Origin: Petunia secreta
Lineage: Eukaryota; Streptophyta; Magnoliopsida; Solanales; Solanaceae
NCBI GenBank assembly: GCA_029990175.1
Contig: JARKIP010000010.1
Coordinates: 40,356,001 to 40,420,000 of the forward strand
DNA length: 64,000 nt
Reading direction: 5' to 3'
Position 1 is the stretch's first letter, and each line of letters starts with the position of its first letter. The notes under the pieces are model-generated. The model saw only the letters and a list, made by a program, of their open reading frames with translations. It made no database searches and was not told where the DNA came from. Positions 56,174 through 64,000 of the stretch are shown piece after piece. The position numbers and the translations under genes are program-made.

Positions 56174-58646
56174 CTATCTATATTTTTCATATCGGGGTCC
56201 AATTCTGCCCCCAACATACACTTTCAGCTCTAGTTTATCTTCGAATAAAATTATTTCTTCCAATTCTTCTATCGTTGAATACCCGACTTTTTGTTTATTT
56301 GGTTCCCTAACACATGTTGGAATCTTAGCGAAGTCTTTTTTCGTAGGGCTTGGCTCCATTTCGTCATCTTCGGCCAACAATTCTAGTGGCTGTAATTGCT
56401 ATTGTGGAGCGCTTGAGCTTGCACGCCCTTTACGACCATTAAATAACATTCTCCGGCAGTCTGTTGCTCACATCTGACTTCACGGGAATTTAAAAACTTG
56501 ATATAGAGTCGACGGGACCTCTCCCATAGCATGGATCCATGACCGACCCAAAATCATATTATAGGCCATATCTCCTCTCATTACTTAGAACAAGGTCTGA
56601 TTCTCAACACCCTCTGCATATGTTTTTATCACAATTTCTCCTAACGTTGTTATACTTGAGTTATTGAACCCCGAAAGCATTGAGACTTGGGTAAAACTTT
56701 ATCTGTCAGTTGCAACTGTCCCGCTACTCTCGAATGTATAATATTGACCGAACTGCCAACATTGATCAAAACTCTCTTTACATCGGTATCATCTACCCTC
56801 ATTGTAATTACCGAGGCATCTTGATGGGGATGTATTCTCTCATCGAAGTCGAAATCCCCGAACACAATGTTGTTGTTCATACTTTCCCATGTCCGTTTAT
56901 CTCGTGTAAGTGAGACCTTTTCATATTTCATTGTTGTGTACGTCACTCCGTGGACCTCAATCCCTCCGGTGATGACATTCATCATTTTCCTCGGAGTCGA
57001 AGGCTTTGGCGGCTGGTGGTCATCTTTTTTCTTGTTAAAACTCTCCCTTCCTCTTTAAGCGAAAAACTCTGCTAAGTGTCCCTTTTGAAGCAATTTCACC
57101 ACCTCATAACACATTGCCTTACATTCCTCCGTTGTGTGTCCATGATCGTAATGGAAAGCACACCACAAATTATCGTCTCTACTGTTTGGATTAGTTTTTA
57201 TTCGGCCGGGGAATTTCACTACCTTGTCACCCATTCCCCTCAATGCATTCACCAATCCAGCTGTTTAAATAAAAAAAATTATATTCCGAAATCTTGGGAG
57301 GTAGTGGATTCTTTTAAACTAAGGATGAACCCGACTATTCCTTTTTTTGGTTGACTCCTCGAGCTGCTAGCCCCGTGTCCGTTTCTACTTTGACGAGGGA
57401 AACTGTAGGGTTCGAATCTTTGAACCCTGGAATTTTTCTTGTCGTTTTCGACCTTTAGTGGAGCCGATCGCTCATAGCGTCTGTTATAAAAAGACTACTG
57501 CAACTCTTCTTCCTGCATGTCTCCGATGCATCCATACTCAAGTTGTTAGGGTGATCCCCCTCAACCGGTCTCTCAACTTCCTGCATGTCTCCGATGCATC
57601 CATACTCAAGTTGTTTCTGAAAGATCACTTCGACCTGCGAAATATTCATCTTTTCTGCGTTAAACCGTTCCAAAAATTCCTTAATTCTTTCATTTGGTCG
57701 CTGCTTAATGTTCAATATGTCTTCCACTCTTCCTTCTACCCTCTTAGCCCCTGTATGTGCTCTAATGAACTTAGCCGCCATATCATCAAAGTTTGCAATC
57801 CCGTTCTCAGGCAATTGTATGTACCGCTTCAACGCTCCACCTCTGAGTGTTTCACAAAATTTCTTTAGACTTACCAGATTGATCTCATCAGCCGTCAGAT
57901 CATTTGACTACACTGGGATCACAAACAATTCCACGTGATCCCTTGGATCAGTGGTTCCATCATATCTCAAACTCTCGAGTAGCTTAAAATTCTTCGGAAT
58001 TGGCAGCGTAGCCGTGCTTGCTGGAAACGACCACTTTGAAATTGACTTCGTAGCGGCGTCCTCCGTTAATTTTGGAACTCATGGTAGTTTTTCCATGAAT
58101 GACTTCATCTCATTAAACCTCTTCTCTACTGTATCCTTTAACAACGTCTGCATTGTAGCCATCATCCTTGCTTCTGTCATGATGGAGGCCGGAGCTCCCG
58201 CAGCCACAACAGCCGTACCCAACCCCTCGGGTCCCATTCCCACTTTAGGTCCCCATATTACTGCAACCTAAGGAACAGTGGTCGGAGTGCCTGCAGGGGT
58301 GTCACCGGGAAGGCAGGCGCTCTGTGACTTGTAAAGCTAGACAGAAGTAACAATTGCTCATTTATCCTTTCCATATGCTTGTCCTGTTTACTAAGGAATT
58401 CGATCAACAGTGTGTCATTGCCTCGACCGCGGGTTCCTTACTAGATCGGTGTCCACGAGGTGCATTTGACTGTGTATCGGACGCAGTGGCGTGCAGGGGC
58501 GGATCTTGTTCATGGTGTGACAATTCACCAATCACCTCCTCGGCGGCTGGAAGCTGGAAGCTGGACCCTATCAGCGGGATTGGGCTGTAGCACGCCATCA
58601 CGGATGGTGGTGTTACCATTGTTGCTTTGGTCGTCTGCCATTTCAC
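56174..58646 (-). pseudogene. gag and protease of the Tat element
   Basis: Minus-strand pieces: N-terminal gag (about 58404-58646), the core gag domain (FDDMAAKFIRAH, RPNERIKEFLERFNAEK; 57455-57832), a Cys/His knuckle-like motif (CAFHYDHGHTTEEC; about 57130-57175), and an aspartic-protease region with VLINVGSSVNII (56650-56985), where Asn stands in the position usually occupied by the catalytic Asp. A 57-bp-spaced duplicate of cttcctgcatgtctccgatg occurs at about 57509 and 57579. Frameshifts and stops separate the pieces. Confidence 0.7.
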
Positions 58647-58711
58647 ATAAAAAAAGAAACGTAAGTAGAATCAAGAATGAATTTCAGATCAAATTGATTG
58701 CCTAGGCCCTA

Positions 58712-58724
58712 CGGTGGGCGCCAA
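58712..58724 (-). other. Primer binding site of the Tat element
   Basis: On the minus strand TTGGCGCCCACCG starts two bases after the 5' LTR end (ATACA). It has the TGGCGCC form common in gypsy elements; the matching tRNA was not identified. Confidence 0.65.
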
Positions 58725-58726
58725 AT

Positions 58727-59782
58727 TGTATTTCCTAAAATATACTTTCAGGTTTTACGATAAAATTTATATTTAGTTGAGTCACAGGCGACCGTTTTAT
58801 ATCAAAATCCTATTGGTTGATTGCTAAGTTGCGTTCACAAATTAGACCGTTTAAGGTTTATCTAAGAACAAAAACAGACAGTGAATATATTGATTAAATG
58901 AATACGATTAATCGATAATAAATAAGCAAAACAGGCAATATGCAAACTAGCTGATTAGATATATGAACAATAAACAAACGAACAACTTAACTACACGGAC
59001 GGAGTGAATGAACTGCCTGGCCGGTTTAATTAGGCTAACAATCTAGTGAACAATACAAATCGGGAACTAGCAATTGAACGAGTAATATACACAAACAACT
59101 GATTGGTTAAGATAAACACTTTCTCAGGCAATTAGCATTTGAGGTTACTGATTATAATCAATATGTGCTTAACAAAACAATGGCAGTAATCAATAAAGCA
59201 ATTGAGACGATAATAACGACGAGAAAGAACGGATAAATCAACAGTAATAAAAATAATAAATAAAATAGTAAAGCTTATTGTATTAATCAAGCGCTCATGC
59301 TCCGGCGAGGAAGATGGACTTTGTCTCCTCCACAGAAAAGCTGAGTTACAACGGTGTTATGGTGTAAATAATAAGCAGTGGTGGTGGTGGTTGAGCAAGT
59401 AATGATAATTGCTAAGAGGGGAGATTATATTCAGAATAACGTAAAAATACAATGGGGGAAGAAGAGTTTTATTTATAGATCAACTCCTAACTCTAGCTAG
59501 ACTCCACTTTGTGCACGTTTCTCCATTATATGATGATATTATTATCCACATTCAACGGCCCCCAAAAATAGCGGGATTTGGTTGGTTGTGCTTATCTGTT
59601 CAACATCTCTTTTATGTCCTTGATTGGCCCGACTTCGATCGATGTTACAACATGGGAATTCTCTGTTAGTTGTTGTTTACTCTCCACGAATCTTTAGCTG
59701 ACATGTCTCCGAATTTCGCTTTGAGCTTACCACGTCATCGGACACGCATCGCTATGTGTTCGGACGAAATCCGGCCAATACA
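58727..59782 (-). repeat. 5' LTR of the outer Tat element
   Basis: 1056 bp with TG...CA ends on the plus strand, aligned with 22625-23681. TSD ATAGT follows at 59783-59787. Differences from the other LTR are frequent, in keeping with age. Confidence 0.85.
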
Positions 59783-59787
59783 ATAGT

Positions 59788-60065
59788 CCATGAAAAAAAA
59801 AAGAATAGTCCAAGGGTAATATGACTTTTTGAAATTGAAAGGTAATTAGAGAATACACAATTGATTTATCAATAAAAGGAAAATATGTAATCTATGTGGC
59901 AAACAAATATAAGAAGGTGATGCATGGCCGGCGTCAGGGTCAGGGCCGTGTGGCTGGTTGGGGTGTTTGTTGAGGGAGTGATGCATGGTTGGGGTTAGGA
60001 TGAGGGTGTGTTGTGTTGTTCGAGTTAGGGGGAAGTGTTGCCTCTTAGCTCTCTTATTTTTCTAT
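59788..60065. other. Short intergenic DNA right of the retroelement nest
   Basis: No gene. It contains a G/T-rich stretch (59925-60040) with repeated gatgcatgg and gttggggt words. Confidence 0.5.
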
Positions 60066-61145
60066 TAGCAAAACACATCGACAACCCCTTAAAGTTGTCC
60101 GCACTTTTCAATTTAGATACTTCAACTTAAGACTGTTTCAGTTAAGCACTTTAACATGGTTTTTACTGTGTCACTTAAACACTAAAAGCTGATAAGGCAT
60201 ATAGCGCATAAGAATCGCTTATATTAGAGCGCGTGGAAGGTGAGAAAACTATTTTCTCTTTTCATTTTTTTCCTCTTTCTTTTTCCTTTAATTTCTCGCC
60301 CACTGCCCTGTAGGGTCACGCTACTGCCATCCGCCTTCCACCTCTCTCCGGCTGTCATTGCCACCTCAAATTTTCCTTTTTCCTTTTCGCTTAATCAAAA
60401 AATTGATATCAAAATAGAGATTGCTCTAGTTGTAAGAATTTCAACATCAAAATCTCAAAATTTTTTTGTATCTCTGGTTGAATTTATTGTTATTCTTTTC
60501 CACTAGTAAAGAATCCATATGCTCCCTTTTGCTAAACAATGAAAAGACATTTCACAAGCCCAAACATTCTTCTCCCACTCTTTTCATAACTTTTTTTCTT
60601 GAAATTTTTTGTTAATTGGTACTCTTGAATTTGAATAATATCTTACTAGTTCAATATTTTGCTAAAAAAAAAAGGTGAAAGTTTTTTAAAAAATTAATCA
60701 AAAGTTCTTGCCCTTTCAGCTTCTTGATCTTCAAGTTCTAATTTGGTGCACTTTCTTATAGCATTTATGGGTAATGCTTGTATTGATCTAAAAGATTATG
60801 ACACACTCATTTGGAATCCGATTAGATTGCAGCAGTGGGGTTGTGGCCGGTGATAGGAATGTTTGGAAGAAGATGAAGTCTACAGGAATAATGTTTTTTT
60901 CCTTTTTGGGATTAGAAGCTTTTTAATTAGCTGGACTGAAATGCCACATGGCTTGTTTTATTTGTCATTTTTGCAACCTCACCACGAGTGTACTTCACGC
61001 ATTATACCCTTTTGATTTGCCTGATCTGAGGTGCTCAAACGACACATTTGAGATGACGTTGGAGAGTTCAACTGAAACAACCTTAAATTGAAGTGTCTAA
61101 GTGAAAAGTACGAACTTTAAGGGGCTGTCGATGTATTTGTATAAA
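60066..61145. mobile_element. Non-autonomous element with ~80-bp terminal inverted repeats
   Basis: acatcgacaaccccttaaag near 60075 and its inverse ctttaaggggctgtcgatgt near 61112 are the outer ends of an inverted repeat. It extends inward through cttttcaatttagatacttc and the inverse form, about 80 bp with roughly 80 percent match by eye. The inside, about 0.9 kb, has no recognised transposase. The target duplication could not be fixed. Likely a MITE or fold-back type DNA element. Confidence 0.6.
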
Positions 61146-62076
61146 AAAAGTCATCTTCCTTATTATAGAAACTTATTTTCTTTGAGAAAATAATTTTCAA
61201 ATTTTTTAACAAAGGTAGTGAGGGTTACTCAATTCTCAATTGGTAAAACAATTCCATTCATGACCGGGTTCAAGCCATACTAAAGGAGAAATGTGGAGAC
61301 ACTATAAATCTTTCCAAATTTGGAGGGTGTATAGAGGAAAAAAAAACCTTTTGACCAACCAAACATTAGAAGTTTGAAATTCATACCAAACACCACCCTA
61401 AATTTAAAGCATTTTCCTGGTTTATTCTACTACTAACAAGTTCTTTCACTTATGGCTAACACGGGTCCTTCGATTAAAAGACCCCTTTGAAGTCTTTTTT
61501 AGTCAAATAACCCTCAAATTTTTTTTCTTAGTAAAATAACCCTTTTCTTATATTAAGGGAAATTAACACTTAAGCTGATGGTTAGTTAATTAAAAGCTAA
61601 TTGGTGGTGGGGTCTTCCAACTTTTTTTATTTGCAGGATAGTCCCTCAGTATATATATGTAATAATATTCCAAAAATGGTTAAAAAAACTGAAAAAACCA
61701 CTTCTCCCTCCCCTCTTCTTCTTCCCGCCATATATCCACCATAGCCGCCAGCGACCCAATCTCTATTGGCCGGATTTTCACCAGAAATCACCACATTTTG
61801 CATAAAGTTGATCTCTCCTTCTTCTCCGTCCCTAAATCTGGCTCATATTGTGCGCCGCGCATTTTGCATAATGTTAAAAATTAGGTCAAAAATAAAGCGA
61901 GCTCTATTTTCTACAGTGCATTTGCTGGAGCAACCTTCTTTTCAGCTTGTAAGTGCGAATAATAGTTAATTATTATGCAGATCCGGTTGTTTTCTTAATA
62001 TTTTGCTCTTAGCTGATTCCATCGACTTGAAGTTGCAATTTTTTGTTGCACCATTTGTCATACTGCAATAGACCAC
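61146..62076. other. AT-rich flank before the MuDR-like gene
   Basis: No coding region is supported. It may include the 5' non-coding end of the MULE, but no long TIR was recognised. A pyrimidine-rich stretch near 61705-61730 precedes the gene. Confidence 0.4.
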
Positions 62077-64000
62077 TTGTTAATAGACTGTCCATTATTA
62101 ATGGGTGACCGTATACTATTAGCTGGTGATTATTTTGGGGAATGGGTGGAGACCCCTAAATGTTGGACTTGGCATTCTAAATCTAAGGTTACCGTACCTA
62201 TTTTTGTGAGTCGGGTAGTTGATTACAATGAGTTGGTTAAGCATGTCATTGCAAGTGGCCAATTAAGATGTGAGCCAAGGCAAGTGTCAATTACTTATAT
62301 GCTTAGTGTGGCTGCCGCAAAGGAAAAGACAGCTCCCTCGATCATACAGACGGATAATGATTTGCAGCTCTATCTTCTTGATGTTGCAAGTGATGGTTCC
62401 AGACCCACCTTGAGGATATCTGTAGTTGAAAGGTCTGAAGAAGCATCAAATGAGCCTGCTGCTGCTGCTGCTTCTGATGCTGCTCCTTATGTGGGATCAG
62501 CTGACGTACCACCACCTGTAACAGAAGAGGACAAAGCAGGTGTTGATTTCAATGAAGATAATGGATGGGATGACTATAATCAGGGCAACCATTTCAATGA
62601 ACATAATTCATCAAATTTAAACCATGATGTTGAAGAAGGGGTAGGGGTAATTTAAACTACGATGTTAATACTAATGGTTCAAGCAATCCAACTGATAATA
62701 CATTGGGTACGGGAAGCAACCATAATTATGTTGATGAGATAGGTTTATACAAAGGTAGAACTTTTAAAAACAAGCGGGAGTTAGTTGTTTGTCTTAAGTT
62801 TGCTTCAGTGAAGAAGTCATATTGTTTCAATACTGTGAAGAGTACAAAAAATTTGTATGTGGTGAAATGTGTTGATCCAGCTTGCAAGTGGTGGGTACGA
62901 TCCATGAAGTATAAGTGTTCTGACATGTTTCATATTACCAAATACAATGGTAAGCACACATGCGGGGTGCAACACCTTCCCAGTCATCATCCTCATGCAT
63001 CGGCCGATGTCATCGCTTAATTTATGAAGAATAGATTTATTAACTGCAAAGGTCCTTCCACAAAAGACATTGCCAATTCTGTTCGTGCAGGCCTGGGCTG
63101 TCAAATCAGCTATTGGAAGTGTTGGATGGGAGCTGAAATAGCAAAATCTTTGCTAAGGGGAACACCAGAGCAGGGTTATAATGTTATCGAGGTGTATCGT
63201 CATGTTCTTGAAACTAAAAATCAAGGAAGTAAGACTGATCTGAGGCTTGATGGAAAAGGGAGGTTCAAGTACTTTTTTGTTGCTTATGGAGCTTGCATAC
63301 GAGGGTTTGTGACAATGAGAAAGGTTATAGCTGTTGATGGCACATTTTTAACAGGCAAGTATGGTGGAGTGTTGTTGTGTGCTGTTGCACAAGATATAGA
63401 GAACCACATTTATCCGCTTGCATTTTGTATAGTGGACAAAGAGTGTGATGACTCATGGGGTTATTTTTGAACAGTTGCTTGATATAGTCCCTAACACTGG
63501 AGAGTTGTGCATTATCTCCGATCGGCACGCAAGCATTGAAAATGGTATTGCCAAGTACTATAGTGAAGCTCATCGTGGTTTTTGTATGTGGCACCTTGCT
63601 GAGAACATCAGGGTAAAGTTCAAGTGTGGAGATATTCTAGACAAGTACTATAAAGCAGCAAAGGCTTACCGGTTTGAAGAGTTTAACTCACATTTTCAAG
63701 AGATCAAGGATTTTAATGGGAGGCTAGCTAATTATCTTCAGGAGATTGGATTTCATAAATGGACTAGAGCATTTTTTCCTGGGAATAGGTTTAAGGTGAT
63801 GACCTCGAGTATTGCGGAGTCATTTAACTCAATGTTCAGGGAGAAAAGAGAATTTCCCATCACTGCTCTATTTGATGCAATTAACTGTAAGTTTGCCCTA
63901 AAGTTTCATGAGAGGCGTACAGAGGTAAGCAAAGCAACCACAATCTTAGTCGAATCTGCTGAAGAAATCGTAAGGAAAAACATGGAAGCTGGCAATTCAC
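62077..64000 (+). pseudogene. MuDR-type (MULE) transposase, degenerate, runs off window end
   Basis: The N-terminal region has an acidic, Asn-rich linker (62077-62655). It is followed by the zinc-binding MuDR DNA-binding part (ELVVCLKFASVKKSY, CVDPACKWWVR, KYNGKHTC; 62703-63020) and the transposase core: VIAVDGTFLTGKYGG (Asp), IISDRHASIENG (Asp) and FCMWHLAENI, with AESFNSMFRE further on. Breaks: a frameshift near 62645, in-frame TAA 63018-63020, and a frameshift in a T run near 63463. It continues past 64000. Mutator-like transposases cut and paste DNA between long TIRs; this copy cannot make a whole protein. Confidence 0.8.

Larger units (their letters stand above)
22625..59782 (-). mobile_element. 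Outer Ty3/gypsy Tat-lineage retrotransposon, split by nested insertions
   Basis: Two similar LTRs (22625-23681 and 58727-59782) and the TSD ATAGT bound an element transcribed on the minus strand. Without the 25.4-kb insertion it is about 11.8 kb. From its 5' side: LTR, primer binding site, gag, protease, reverse transcriptase, RNase H, a second archaeal-type RNase H, integrase, then a long 3' internal region with an antisense gene, then the 3' LTR. The second RNase H and the antisense gene are hallmarks of the Tat clade. All coding parts carry stops or frameshifts, and the LTRs differ at many positions, so the copy is old and inactive. Confidence 0.85.

Noticed and set aside
60240..60506. 88-codon plus-strand open frame in the inverted-repeat element
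   Set aside because: Hydrophobic low-complexity translation of a T-rich stretch; no domain or conserved context.

Overview
The window is nuclear DNA of a flowering plant: split genes with GT-AG introns, AT-rich introns, and several nested LTR retrotransposons. The retroelement types, and an intronic SINE-like fragment resembling solanaceous SINEs, suggest a solanaceous dicot with a large genome. That assignment is tentative, because no species-specific marker was found. All family names come from reading translated motifs by eye; no search was run.

Layout: (1) 1-10555, minus strand: two tandem paralogous DUF1985/Ulp1-type (SUMO-protease-like) genes with internally duplicated exons. Both are broken by stops or frameshifts, and the first is cut by the window start. 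(2) 11536-22083, minus strand: a complete 16-exon DExH-box RNA helicase gene, HEN2-like, the nuclear-exosome cofactor. It is the only clearly intact host gene. Its introns hold a LINE remnant and a SINE-like fragment. (3) 22625-59782: a three-level nest of retroelements. The outermost is a decayed minus-strand Ty3/gypsy Tat-lineage element with 1.06-kb LTRs and TSD ATAGT. It carries an antisense accessory gene with its own promoter-like region. Its integrase region is split by a 4.26-kb solo-LTR-like element (28660-54037, TSD also ATAGT), which is itself split by a young plus-strand Tekay/Del-like chromovirus (30479-51593, two 2831-bp LTRs). (4) 60066-61145: an element with long inverted repeats. 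(5) 62077-64000: a decayed MuDR-type transposase running off the window end.

The most unusual object is the inner chromovirus. Between its full LTRs it has one gag-protease segment that has lost reverse transcriptase, followed by three exactly spaced 3814-bp tandem units. Each unit is a 777-bp truncated LTR (without the TATA box), then reverse transcriptase, RNase H, integrase, chromodomain and polypurine tract. Copy 1 and the repeated units lack nearly complementary parts. All four pol copies share the same stop between RNase H and integrase, and the first unit has an altered catalytic Asp in the reverse transcriptase motif. I found no rRNA, tRNA or CRISPR features.
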